DNA of 64,000 nucleotides from Rheinheimera sp. MMS21-TC3 (GCF_032229285.1 NZ_CP135084.1:1736001-1800000); one strand, 5' to 3'. Numbered from the stretch's first letter, positions 37,301 to 45,864 are shown. Numbers and translations: made by a program. Notes: generated by a model from the letters alone, not told the origin.

Positions 37301-39961
37301 GCAACGCTTAATGTAACGCAGATAGAAAGCCAGCTGGTTACTTTTGGTACTGATGGTAATGACAGCATGTTTGGCTCGGCGCAAGTGGATGTGATATACG
37401 GCCAAGCGGGTGATGATTATATCGATGGCCGCGCTGGCGACGATACCCTTTACGGCGGTGACGGCAACGATACCTTAATTGGTGGCGCGGGCAACGACCT
37501 GCTGATTGGCGGCGCCGGCGATGATAAGTACGTGTATAACCCCCAGACTGGTCAGAACACTATTGATAACACAGGCGGCGGCTTTGATGGCGTATTCTTC
37601 ACTGATGGTATTGATGCCTCTCGCTTAACCTTTAGCCAGGATGGCGATGATTTAGTGATCCTGGTCGATGGTGACGAAACACAAAGTGTGCGGGTGCTTA
37701 ATCACTTCTTAGGTGGTGAGGCGGCCATAAGCTATGTGCAACCCAGTGGTGGCTATATGCTGACGGCAGAGCAAATTGCCGCAGCCATTGCCGGCGGTGG
37801 TGAAGAGCCTGTTGACCCAACAGATCCGGTTGATCCCACAGACCCGACTGATCCGGTTGACCCAACCGACCCCACTAATCCAGTTGATCCAGGTGATACA
37901 GGAACGCCTGGCTTGGGAGGTGATGATCAGTTAACCGGTACTACAAGCAACGATGTGCTACTAGCTGGTGCTGGCGATGATGTGCTAAGTGGCTTGGCGG
38001 GCAATGATCGCTTATTTGGTGGTACTGGAAATGATACTTATATTTACCATGCTGGCCAGGATGTGATTACGGAAGCCGGCGGTACCGATAAACTCATCTT
38101 CAGCAACGGCATTACCTTTAATCAGGTCGCGTCTGGTTTAATGAAGAGCGGTAATAACCTGGTGCTACGGGTAAACGGTAGTTCTGCCAATAGCGTTACC
38201 TTAACCAACTTCTTCCTTGGCGGTGATAGTCTGGTTGAAACCTTTGAATTTGAAACCGGTGGCAGTATTAGCGCAGCGCAGATTTTTGGTGCCTTTGGTC
38301 TGGCTATGCCTACAGGCGATGCCCCGTCGGAAAATGTGATAAATGGCAGTGCGGGGGATGATATTCTTACAGGTAGTACGGGTGCTGATGTATTAGTGGG
38401 CTCACATGGCAATGACACCTTAAATGGTGGCGCTGGCAACGATTTACTGAAGGGCGGCCGCGGAAACGATGCTTACATCTTCAGTGCTGGCGGTGGCCAA
38501 GACATTATAGATAACACCGGTGGTGGTGAAGATGAGTTGTTATTCGAAGGCATCAGCTTTAATCAGGTAGCTAGTGGTTTAATGAAGTCGGGTAACGACT
38601 TGGTATTAAACATTGGTGGCGGTAGCGACAAGGTTACCATTAAAAATTGGTTCCTCGGTGGTGACAATGTTATTCCGGTACTGCGGTTTGCCTCAGGTGG
38701 CCAGATTAGTGCTAATCAGATTTTTGGTGCTTTTGGTTTGGTGAATCCGAACTCGATGCAGTCACTTGCGTATACAGATTTGCCAGATGAGCGGGCTTTT
38801 GGCAATGTGTTTGTTGGCACGGCAACCGCAGAAAGCATTATTGGTTCTTCGGATGATGACTTTATCGACGGCGGTGACGGCAATGATACTTTGCGCGGCG
38901 GTGCAGGTAACGATTACCTGTTGGGCGGCCGTGGTAATGACATCTATCTATTTGGAACCGAAATGGGTAATAGCATTATTAATAATTATGACCCTTCAGT
39001 TGGCAGTATTGACATACTTCGATTTGATGAAGGTATAACCCCTACTGACGTTATAACACAACGAGATGGCGATAATTTAATATTACGAGTGGCGCAAAGT
39101 AGCGTAACTGTACTTAATTATTTTACTGAAAATAGTGAAAGTGCATATAGTCTGGATCAAATCGAATTTGCTAATGGCACGGTGTGGGACAGCAGTATAG
39201 TTGCATCACAGCTAGCCACTGCTGAAGTAAACAATGCCATTACCAACACTGATACAATGTCTGTGTTTGCAGCTATGCCGACGGTCAGTGATGCTGCTTT
39301 AAATATCGAACGGGAAGAGGTGTTAATACGAAAACCTGTTAACAGTGATGTTATGCCTGATATGCCAACAATTGGTTTTGATAAGCGTTTATTTGATCGC
39401 ATTTGGATTGATATTATTCGACCCCAATTACCTGTTGCAGTATCTGATTCCGATTATGGCCAAGAAATATCTACTACACCATTAGTAGCATCAATCGAAG
39501 GCTCTATAAACAGTTTACAGATTATGCCAGGGAGTGATCTACCTGTTTATGATGATGTACCTGATGTTGACTCTGGTCTTACTTTGGTACAAGAAGATGT
39601 GCTCATTCATAAGCCAGTTAATGAAGATGTTCTGCCAGATACGCCAACAATTGGTTTTGACAAACGGCTATTTGATCGTATTTGGATTGACATTATTCGA
39701 CCTCAATTACCTGTTGCAGAGTCTGATGATAACATTATGGATCCTTTAGATATCGAAGTTGTGCAAAGTGAATTAATAGCAGAAACAGTGCAACTGAGCG
39801 ATAAGACTGCCTCAATAGCGGTAGATATAGCAGCGCATTATGCGGTTGTTGATACGCGTTATGCCAGCTTGGTAGACGCACTAAACTCATTCGACTCTGA
39901 CGATGCTGAAATGGGTGCTAGTTTAGTGATCCAACCCAAGTTTGAGGAGCTATATTATTAA
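31328..39961 (+). CDS. giant RTX exoprotein, type I secretion substrate
   Basis: 2877 residues. Residues 1-~395 form a helical domain shared with the truncated module B copy. Residues ~395-500 are a linker (IEQQQAALLEAMQGI). From ~500 come calcium-binding nonapeptides (GGxGxDxLx), grouped in about ten blocks, each leading into a strand-rich unit of the type SDTYRFARGWGQDTI (near 987, 1182, 1347, 1531, 1677, 1906, 2067, 2235, 2380 and 2537). A Pro/Asp/Thr-rich linker lies at ~2158-2193. The C terminus has a duplicated segment containing GFDKRLFDRIWIDIIRPQLP (~2660-2703 and ~2752-2798) before the presumed secretion signal. Adhesin or toxin; no catalytic motif was recognised. No hlyC-type acylase is nearby. 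Confidence 0.88.
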   Translation: MSGQFLREIKNIFSDDLDKFQLAAAYAVLDDVLKRDVSLGEKSLAAALVILDTIKLIAENTTIEISGEKVKLTKVLDSLGVMGEIVNFSNNYNTAIDELDDPKNNGQLSPQTISGIFYGLSNIVDVAINALTSHIPAVPAQILKFASKTINISLAFWHINSESLQEAIDSNFNNIKLLHDRFSLELENRSSSYISTYNNAVQKASEISGLSIEELAGGLGDSLTVEAFIKNVASDEITKFKDRLNRAEEFGLNESYDEAKAAVEMWIGEEAGDKGQFDALAETQITIWLKTVYGNALDKIQADILSDTHSDTLNTINAQLAAIINGYSHIDEADKAAILAGWQQKFAGEFALERAGSDALLLAEITRLKTEMALLGIGEGTSILDLPNPVEQLNTLIEQQQAALLEAMQGITTGFFGEFTDYVSGVDERQQQRDELALSTPEGMLDAASIFAEQPTNGYLSDLSKEEWIGYKGIRYNVNKTQAVFYDGNVFEEGLEFNSNSYRFDGSKSDDILHGADAHRSRLWGNDGNDIITLSGSGSTAYGGADNDHISAGGTGQYKIIGGTGHDTVITGMSQDFVFLDSQDGTNNAELDGDDYALTGDGIDWVDGGDGKDIINAGEGDNLVFGGRGQDTIIVGNGNNQIFSDGYSTMTESTTVSDGFVTTTWELQGYVHADTALEKNQFNDLIMTGNGNNRIVAGAGDDNIITGDGNDIIHGDARPENKYVNVGNIEIGEELPTDYHGNDTIYAGGGNDIVYGGGGDDFIDGGAGNDVLFGDDPDIEGITGNDTIYGGDGNDQIDGGAGDDKLYGDAGNDIIWGRDGNDNIDGGTGDDLLDGGAGEDTIFGGEGKDQIWGRDGNDTLFGNDGDDVLSGGDGDDTIDGGNGNDILLADGGNNVLLGGGGNDKLYVYYGATAGATNVLDGGDGNDLLVSGVGNDTLLGGIGDDKLQAGAGNDQLEGGVGNDILLGQSGDDILNGGKGNDRLFGGSGNDAYIFNNGDGRDQIVDRLGSTTLRFNAATSGSLQFIKTAFAVLMQHGEGDLVEIDSASFDAITTIELGDGTEIDMAELRLQLAEQDLPEDTKYFSVAGVELTPEIDIDGKPIVPVEAVKQLVTLADGTVIESKKSPASGDTLLERPFATPLTINGTADSDTLVGGGGDDTLSGMAGDDVLDGSEGDDLLRGGAGSDIYMFSRGWGQDTIDNYDTGTDKTDAIVFDDGISPEDIQVSRVGTQLFLFISDSTDQIKVTNFFQNDGNSDYRLEEVRFADGTVWGVDELKLKSLQGTDGNDALQGFNTDDNLNGAAGDDRIFGRSGNDQLYGGAGDDILEGGSGDDILDGGEGDDKLIGGGGSDTYRFARGWGRDTIDNYHHDTSTLKTDAIEFAEGILPADIIIDKSSHDLILRLADSSDSINVKEYFRDDGNNSFKLEEIRFADGTVWTADHVKSLSMQSTEGDDEIDGFSTDDVIRGGFGDDRLYGGGGNDKLYGDEGHDWLFGNDGDDELFGGAGNDALEGHADDDILEGGEGDDRLYGGEGSDTYRFARGWGQDEIWNYNEGISKTDVIEFLEGISPTDISLTRSGDSLILSLIGSNDQIKLWNYFENDGYSAYKLEEIRFTDGSVLTIEQVKQLVLQGSAGDDSLIGYASDDVLNSDTGNDYINGGGGNDQLYGGAGNDFLDGGEGSDVYRFSRGWGQDTIHNYDEGDSKLDVIEFVDDIKPADIIIGRSADDLVLMFKGSSDSIYVINYFENNGNSTYRLEQVRFADGTIWDIAAINNVVVDVSEITNPIEGSDDADIINGLDSNDIIYGHDGDDSLYGHGGDDRIYGGTGNDVIEDSEGNNQLFGEDGNDTITGTGLLDGGAGDDTLEGNGADTLRGGEGNDTLIAHSDTWTQNSNTLEGGKGNDTIYGGFGDDTYIFNLGDGEDVIIERRQGEAYSNVDASNDTLQFGEGIAADDLMFVRSGSDLLIRHSNGSDSITVQNWFAGSAHYKLNSLTFADGATLNVTQIESQLVTFGTDGNDSMFGSAQVDVIYGQAGDDYIDGRAGDDTLYGGDGNDTLIGGAGNDLLIGGAGDDKYVYNPQTGQNTIDNTGGGFDGVFFTDGIDASRLTFSQDGDDLVILVDGDETQSVRVLNHFLGGEAAISYVQPSGGYMLTAEQIAAAIAGGGEEPVDPTDPVDPTDPTDPVDPTDPTNPVDPGDTGTPGLGGDDQLTGTTSNDVLLAGAGDDVLSGLAGNDRLFGGTGNDTYIYHAGQDVITEAGGTDKLIFSNGITFNQVASGLMKSGNNLVLRVNGSSANSVTLTNFFLGGDSLVETFEFETGGSISAAQIFGAFGLAMPTGDAPSENVINGSAGDDILTGSTGADVLVGSHGNDTLNGGAGNDLLKGGRGNDAYIFSAGGGQDIIDNTGGGEDELLFEGISFNQVASGLMKSGNDLVLNIGGGSDKVTIKNWFLGGDNVIPVLRFASGGQISANQIFGAFGLVNPNSMQSLAYTDLPDERAFGNVFVGTATAESIIGSSDDDFIDGGDGNDTLRGGAGNDYLLGGRGNDIYLFGTEMGNSIINNYDPSVGSIDILRFDEGITPTDVITQRDGDNLILRVAQSSVTVLNYFTENSESAYSLDQIEFANGTVWDSSIVASQLATAEVNNAITNTDTMSVFAAMPTVSDAALNIEREEVLIRKPVNSDVMPDMPTIGFDKRLFDRIWIDIIRPQLPVAVSDSDYGQEISTTPLVASIEGSINSLQIMPGSDLPVYDDVPDVDSGLTLVQEDVLIHKPVNEDVLPDTPTIGFDKRLFDRIWIDIIRPQLPVAESDDNIMDPLDIEVVQSELIAETVQLSDKTASIAVDIAAHYAVVDTRYASLVDALNSFDSDDAEMGASLVIQPKFEELYY

Positions 39962-39962
39962 T

Positions 39963-39982
39963 CTTATTTTTTAAAAAATAAG
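39963..39982. terminator. palindromic terminator after the RTX gene
   Basis: CTTATTTTTTAAAAAATAAG is a perfect 20-base palindrome one base after the RTX stop codon, with T and A runs in both halves. Stem stability is low, so efficiency is uncertain. The 150 bases that follow hold no gene. Confidence 0.5.
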
Positions 39983-40130
39983 AGGTTGTTATTCCAACAA
40001 TACCTGCTCAGTTAGTGGATATTGTTGGGGAATGCCCTGATAAATTTTAGGCATGATTAACCCAATTAAAACTGCTTGCAGCAGTAATGAAGCAACAACA
40101 AGCGCAATAAACTAAAAAGTCGACTAAGCG

Positions 40131-41228
40131 TAATGTCGATCAAATAATAATTTCTTTGATTGGTTTACCGATCCAGTGGCTAGTAAATAAAGGCTTACAG
40201 AATAATCTCTGTAGGCTTTTTTTATGCACATCAGTCAGGCACTGGAAACCGTTTTAGTAAACAGCCATACCAATAACTTGAAAGCTTTCGGACGTATTAG
40301 ACCTGCTTTAATTGAAACAGAGCTTGGTATTGCAGGAAATTCAGCTATCAGAACCCGAAGCTTGCCCATGGAGCAAATGGCGTGGTTTTTCGTAAGGAAG
40401 ATACGCCTAAGAATAGTGAAATATTACCCAGAACCAGGTCACACACTGGAGAAGCCTATTACCCGCAAATACGCATGGTCTGCCAGATGGAATTGACCGG
40501 TTCATTTACTAACGGCTAGCCGGTTTGATAGCGTTGTTATCAGTGAAATGATTCTGGCTGAGGATTTGATAGAGCATACCAGTGGAACTCGTTAACTTTG
40601 TTTGATAAAGGCCTTGACTCGTTAGGTTTGTTACATAAATGGCAAACTGTAGGCGAGCATTTTCATTGGTTGCTGCCGTTAAAAAAGCATATACAATATC
40701 AAGTTATCCGCTCGTTTGGTAAGAATGACCAGTTGATAAGGCTTACCACCACGGCGCAGTCGCGAAAGAAGTTCGCAATTTACCCGACACAATAGAAGCA
40801 AGATTACTGAGTAAAACCATTAAAGTAAAATAGGTTAAATTTTATACTCCCTGACCGACCCAATGCGTTTCCCCGCAACAGACATCGTTGCTTTATACTC
40901 GAACCGCTGGGAAATAGAGCTGGCTTTCAGAGAGATAAAACAGTCCATGTTGGATAATGCGTATATGCTTTGCACAAAACTATCCGATATGGTGAAGCAG
41001 GAATTATGGGGGAGTGTTGCTGGCCTTTAATCTCATCCATTATAAGATGGTGTTAATCGCAGCGTCACTAGGATGAATAACAAAAGTCGTGATGGATATG
41101 ACAGCAATGGCTTCATTCTTCCTCTTAGCTGGTCGACGAGAACGTTGCTATCCTCGATGTATTAAATTGAGCAAACTGAGGTATCCCATTAAAAAGAAAA
41201 ATGCCGGTCAGCTTAACTGACCAGAACT
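40131..41228 (+). mobile_element. IS4-family insertion sequence, decayed
   Basis: The left end starts TAATGTCGATCA at 40131 and contains ACCGATCCAGTGGC. The transposase frame begins at ATG 40224 (HISQALETVLVNS, LPMEQMAWF) and is broken by frameshifts and stops. Later pieces are DKGLDSLGLLHKWQ and the catalytic YSNRWEIELAFREIK near 40898-40942, which fits the IS4 Y-x2-R-x3-E-x6-K signature. The right end is near CTTAACTGACC at 41212. The element is inactive. Its left end faces the RTX gene, mirroring the fragment at 20771-20862. Confidence 0.8.
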
Positions 41229-41247
41229 AGGACTAAGCCAGCATAAA

Positions 41248-41811
41248 TTAAGGTGTTTCAGGATCATTTAAAAAATCTTGCCAACTTATCCACCCGTGAT
41301 TTGCGTATTCCCGATCAGGCATAGCGGGTAAAAATGGCGGCCGCTCTCCGTTACGACAAAATATTCGCCATTCTGAAGAATTAACCGGCCAAAAATGACG
41401 AGCTACTAAGCGTGCTTTTTCAAACTCCATAATGGTTCGATGTTTTGGTGCTAAAAGCTCACCCCAACCACCAAATTCATCTTTAAAATAACTTTCTGGA
41501 TCTTCTGGTGCATATTTACCAAGCTTCCCTAATGAAAACGCCTTTTTGTACTCAGCAATTGAACTGATACCTAACCTATGGGTTGCCTTTTTTATTTCAT
41601 TATAGCTAGTCGTTAAGTCTTCAACTTCGTCACTATGAAGTAACTCACGACCTAGCTTCATAAAATCTTTCCAGCCAGGAAAGTCATCATAATACGTATG
41701 AGGAGAAGAGGGGATTTCATGTGGCCGCTCGCCCTTTGAGCAAAGCTTCCTAAATTCAACATGTAGTGGTCTAATAAAACCGGACACCAATTTAAGTGGT
41801 AAGATTACCAC
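41248..41811 (-). pseudogene. integrase-repeat protein, 5' end replaced
   Basis: 187 residues containing three units of a P-x2-P-x3-Y-x3-GW-x2-F/L pattern (IPSSPHTYYDDFPGWKDF, APEDPESYFKDEFGGWGEL, LPAMPDREYANHGWISWQDF). This resembles the phage-integrase repeat unit found in N-terminal regions of some tyrosine recombinases. No catalytic domain is present. The first 18 codons are read from sequence that looks like an IS3-type terminus (GGTGTCCGGTTTTATTAGAC), so the original start is lost. It could be the remnant of the integrase that placed the island at tRNA-fMet. Confidence 0.55.
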
Positions 41812-41866
41812 GTTAAGAGAGGGGCTATTACGTTGTTTTCTTTTCTATCTTCGTTAGCCTGTGTGG
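41766..41866. repeat. IS3-type end plus 45-bp repeat shared with 19238
   Basis: GTGGTCTAATAAAACCGGAC resembles an IS3-family terminal repeat. From 41821 the string GGGGCTATTACGTTG and the following 30 bases match 19238-19282 with few differences. The two sites lie near the two ends of the island. Confidence 0.45.
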
Positions 41867-41951
41867 TATATTAAAAATCAGTTTATAGATATTTGATATT
41901 ATTATCATGCTTTGGGGCAGTAACAATTCCTTGGTATAAAATTAGGCTGGT

Positions 41952-42938
41952 ATGAAACCATATTCTCCTCCATTTAAATTAACTCATAACATGATGCGTT
42001 TAGTTGCTGACATTTCTGGCTCTATCGGAAAGTGGACAGCGGTAAATCAAGGTTTATTAGTACCAAAATTAAGGAAAGAGAATCGAATTCGCACTATACA
42101 GGCCTCATTGGCAGTGGAGCAGAACACACTCACCTTTGAACAAGTTACAGCGGTTGTTGACGGAAAACATGTTTTAGGCACACCAAAAGAAATTCAAGAG
42201 GTACAAAATGCTTTTGTAGCTTATGAAGCGATGGAGCACTTTGAACCTGCCAATATAGACGATCTTTTAAGTGCCCATAAACTATTACTGTACGGCCTAA
42301 TACCGGATGCAGGTAATTGGCGTAGCGGTGGCGCAGGAATTTATCGTGGTGATCAGTTGGTTCATATGGCTCCGCCTGCAAATCAAGTTCCTCGGCTTAT
42401 AGCACAATTGACCCAGTGGCTCGCGACGTCTGAAGCCCACCCCTTAATTGCTTCTTCTGCATTTCACTATGAATTTGAGTTCATTCATCCATTTAGTGAT
42501 GGCAACGGCAGGATGGGGCGTTTATGGCAAACTCTTATACTGAGCCAGTGGCAGCCAATACTGGCATATTTGCCAGTAGAAACGGTGATTAAAGCTAAGC
42601 AAGACGAATACTATAAGGCTTTTCGTCATGCCGACGCGACGAGTGATTGTTCCTTATTTATTGAGTTTCTACTTGATGCTATAAACACAGCGTTAGATGA
42701 AGCAATATCGTCATCTGAAATAACGCTGGTGCAAACGCGGGTACAAACGCGGGTAAAAACACCTGAGAAAATCTTGCAATTACTCCGTATAAACCCTGAA
42801 TTGTCGCTTTTAGATATTGCCAACCACCTCGGTAAAGCACTTAGTACTATTGAGCGTGCTGTAGTAAAACTACAGCAGCAAAATAAACTTATTTTTGAAG
42901 GTGCAAAAAAAGATGGCCGATGGAAAGTGCTGGATTAA
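41952..42938 (+). CDS. fic: Fic-domain protein with C-terminal winged helix
   Basis: 328 residues. The Fic core motif is HPFSDGNGRMGRLW (~residues 178-191), with the catalytic His, so AMP transfer to target proteins is expected. An N-terminal SLAVEQNTL lies at the place of the autoinhibitory S-x-A-x-E-G/N motif of class II Fic proteins. The C terminus (PELSLLDIANHLGKALSTIE) is a winged-helix DNA-binding domain, suggesting autoregulation. VQTRVQTRVKT forms a short repeat between the two. No antitoxin gene is adjacent. A relic of a sister copy is at 14738. Confidence 0.88.
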   Translation: MKPYSPPFKLTHNMMRLVADISGSIGKWTAVNQGLLVPKLRKENRIRTIQASLAVEQNTLTFEQVTAVVDGKHVLGTPKEIQEVQNAFVAYEAMEHFEPANIDDLLSAHKLLLYGLIPDAGNWRSGGAGIYRGDQLVHMAPPANQVPRLIAQLTQWLATSEAHPLIASSAFHYEFEFIHPFSDGNGRMGRLWQTLILSQWQPILAYLPVETVIKAKQDEYYKAFRHADATSDCSLFIEFLLDAINTALDEAISSSEITLVQTRVQTRVKTPEKILQLLRINPELSLLDIANHLGKALSTIERAVVKLQQQNKLIFEGAKKDGRWKVLD

Positions 42939-43212
42939 AAGATAGGGAACTGCATTTCCAGCTTGTCGTGTTTCTTCATATTTAATGCTTGCTTTTTTAC
43001 TCGAGCGTGATGAACGAGATTTCTTTATTTATATACTCATACTCAAATTTCAGGCACAAAAAAACCGACTTAATGTCGGTTAGATTGGTTGCGGGAGCCG
43101 GATTTACGACCTTCGCCCCGTGGTTATAATGAGGAGCCCGACGAGCTTTCTTTATTTATATACGCATACTCAAATTTCAGGCACAAAAAAACCGACTTAA
43201 TGTCGGTTAGAT

Positions 43213-43289
<77 letters not shown>

Positions 43290-43374
43290 TCCATGTATTA
43301 CCCTTGAGCAGAGAAGGTAATATGTTGATTTGCAAGACGTTAATTGATGACCTTTGGTGTAAACAAGTCACAAT

Positions 43375-43437
43375 TGGTTGCGTAAGCTTAGGTTTAGACC
43401 TTGGCCCCGTGGTTATAAAGAGGAGCCCGAGGGCTTT
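43375..43437 (-). pseudogene. decayed tRNA-fMet-like copy
   Basis: Same rearranged sequence as at 18894 (TTGGTTGCGTAAGCTTAGG, then GAGCCCGAG). It cannot fold into a complete cloverleaf because the T arm and anticodon loop are replaced. Confidence 0.65.
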
Positions 43438-43462
43438 CTAAATAATCACTACACACTCAATT

Positions 43463-43539
<77 letters not shown>

Positions 43540-43746
43540 TCCGTCATTGCGGAGCGCATAGTAGGTGGTTTTGGTTAATCTTGCAAGTGTTTGTTAGAGT
43601 TTTTTGTTATTAACTCAGTTGTTTGCTGGATTTATGGGCGACTTGGCTTTTGTTTGTACATTTTTTCTGTCATTTACAAAACTAGATCTGTGTTGCAGGC
43701 ACATTCTGATATACTAAGCGCCAATTTTAATAAGGGTTTGGTTAGC

Positions 43747-45864
43747 ATGCTGGAATTCTGGGCGTTAACGTCTAAAGGTGTTGAAGAGTTAGTTGCAGAT
43801 GAAATACGTTTGCACGGTGGTGAAGTCATTAAGATGACGATGGGTGTAGTACGTTTTAAAGCGGAGCTGCGTACTGCGTATCAATTATGTTTATGGTCGC
43901 GTATGGCAACGCGCATTATGCGTTTGATCCAGTCTGAGCCGATTACTGCCGATAGCGATTTATACCAAGTGGCGTCTAAAATAGATTGGCCACAGCAGAT
44001 GGCGCTTAGAAATACCTTAGCAGTAGACTGCGTAGGCAAGCATGCCAAAATTGATAATACCCAATTTGGCGCTATTCGCTTAAAAGATGCCATTGTTGAT
44101 CAGTTTCGTGAAGAAACTGGCCATAGGCCAGATGTTGACCGGATGAACCCGGATGTGCGTTTTCAGGTGCGTTTAGATAGAAATTATTTCCACTTTTTAC
44201 AAGACTTTTCTGGCTCGTCTTTACACCAGCGCGGTTATAGAAGTGGTCAGGGTGAAGCACCGTTAAAAGAACATTTAGCGGCAGCTTTAATTAAACGTTC
44301 AGGTTGGCAAGTTGACCAGCCGTTTTTTGACCCTTTTTGTGGTAGCGGTACTTTAGTAATAGAAGCGGCTTTATTAGCGTTAAATAAGGCACCGGGTTTA
44401 GCCCGTGAGCGCTTTGCTTTTGAAAGCTGGCCTGGCCATCGTGAAGCTATATGGCGTGAGTTAAAAGCTGAGGCCAAAGCGGCTGAAAAGCCATTGCCTA
44501 CAAGCATTCAGTTTTACGGCTCTGATACTGATGAGCGGGCTTTAGCTAAAGCGAAACAAAATGCTGCTAAGGCTGGTATTAGTTCAATTACCCAGTTTAG
44601 TTATGGCGATGCCACTAAGTTAAATGCGGCAGTGTCTAGTAGTGCAGGTATGATTGTTACTAACCCGCCTTATGGTGAGCGCTTAGGTGAGTTACCTACT
44701 TTAATTCCGTTGTATAGTCAGTTCTCTGTGGCATTAAAGCAGCATTATCAAGGCTGGCGTTTAGCTATTATTACCTCGAATGCTGACTTACTGCGGGCTT
44801 TGCGTTTATCACGCTCTAAAACCTATAAGTTCACCAATGGGCCTTTAGATTGTGAATTTACCTTATTTGATTTAACTGAAAAGCAAGTCGCCGTAAGCTC
44901 TGATGCGCCATCACTATTCTTCCAAGAAAGTAGTGCCTTTGGTAATAGGTTAGCTAAGAATTTAAAGCAGCTGCGTAAATGGGCCAATAAAGAGCAAATT
45001 AATTGCTATCGGCTTTATGATGCTGACATTCCTGAGTATAACGTGGCTGTTGATTGGTACGACGGTGAGGTTGTGGTGCATGAATACGCAGCCCCCAGCA
45101 CGGTTGATGAACAAGTTGCCCAAAAGCGTTTATTTGATGTTGTAAACCAAGTGCCGCCGGTATTGGCTATTACATCAGATAAAATGATTTTAAAAGTGCG
45201 TGAAAAGCAAAAGGGTACTTCGCAGTATCAAGCCTTAGCGAAAAAAGCGGGCCAATATAAAGAAGTGGTTGAGTATGGCGCTAAGTTTTTAGTTAATTTA
45301 CGCGATTACTTAGATACCGGCTTGTTTTTAGATCACCGCATTACCCGGCGCATGATCCAGCAACAGGCTAAGGGTAAGTCGGTATTAAACTTGTTTGCCT
45401 ACACGGGCACGGCGTCGGTGCATGCAGCCATTGGCGGAGCGCGTAGTGTTACTACCGTTGATATGTCTAATACTTATTTAGACTGGGCTAAGAAGAACTT
45501 TACTATTAATGGTTTAACTGGCTCACAGTATAAGTTTGAGCAAGCAGATTGCTTACAATGGTTAAGCCGTTGTCGTGAGCAGTTTGATTTGATTTTTGTT
45601 GATCCGCCAACCTTTTCTAACTCGAAGCGGATGCAAGACAGCTGGGATGTGCAGCGTGACCATGTCGGCTTGCTCAATAAACTTATTCCGCGTTTAGCTG
45701 TGGGCGGTAAAGTTATTTTCTCTAATAATAAACGCAAATTTAAATTAGATACCCAGCAGCTTATTGACGCCGGTTGGCAGGTTAAAGATATTTCAGCGGC
45801 AACTTTGCCAGAGGACTTTAAGCGTAACCCACATATTCATGTTTGTTTTGAGCTTACTCGATGA
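43747..45864 (+). CDS. rlmL: 23S rRNA methyltransferase RlmKL
   Basis: A 705-residue bifunctional enzyme. The N-terminal THUMP/RlmL half (m2G2445) has FDPFCGSGTLVIEAAL and NPPYGERLG. The C-terminal RlmK half (m7G2069) has VLNLFAYTGTASVHAA and FVDPPTFSNSKRM. The length matches E. coli (702). ATG 43747 (LEFWALTSKGVEELV) fits the family start; the open frame upstream to 43591 is not homologous. The stop overlaps the next gene's ATG by four bases. Confidence 0.95.
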   Translation: MLEFWALTSKGVEELVADEIRLHGGEVIKMTMGVVRFKAELRTAYQLCLWSRMATRIMRLIQSEPITADSDLYQVASKIDWPQQMALRNTLAVDCVGKHAKIDNTQFGAIRLKDAIVDQFREETGHRPDVDRMNPDVRFQVRLDRNYFHFLQDFSGSSLHQRGYRSGQGEAPLKEHLAAALIKRSGWQVDQPFFDPFCGSGTLVIEAALLALNKAPGLARERFAFESWPGHREAIWRELKAEAKAAEKPLPTSIQFYGSDTDERALAKAKQNAAKAGISSITQFSYGDATKLNAAVSSSAGMIVTNPPYGERLGELPTLIPLYSQFSVALKQHYQGWRLAIITSNADLLRALRLSRSKTYKFTNGPLDCEFTLFDLTEKQVAVSSDAPSLFFQESSAFGNRLAKNLKQLRKWANKEQINCYRLYDADIPEYNVAVDWYDGEVVVHEYAAPSTVDEQVAQKRLFDVVNQVPPVLAITSDKMILKVREKQKGTSQYQALAKKAGQYKEVVEYGAKFLVNLRDYLDTGLFLDHRITRRMIQQQAKGKSVLNLFAYTGTASVHAAIGGARSVTTVDMSNTYLDWAKKNFTINGLTGSQYKFEQADCLQWLSRCREQFDLIFVDPPTFSNSKRMQDSWDVQRDHVGLLNKLIPRLAVGGKVIFSNNKRKFKLDTQQLIDAGWQVKDISAATLPEDFKRNPHIHVCFELTR

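Noticed and set aside
37800-37905. DNA-level tandem repeat as regulatory element
   Set aside because: It codes for the Pro/Asp/Thr linker in the RTX frame; the periodicity follows the PVDPTD codons.
32850-39200. Dense short DNA repeats that could suggest a CRISPR or satellite array
   Set aside because: They are coding repeats of the GGxGxDxLx nonapeptide within one 2877-codon frame, with variable spacing and no direct-repeat and spacer regularity.
43591-43746. N-terminal extension of RlmKL
   Set aside because: The family start is at ATG 43747; the extra frame is not homologous and covers the promoter region behind the tRNA.
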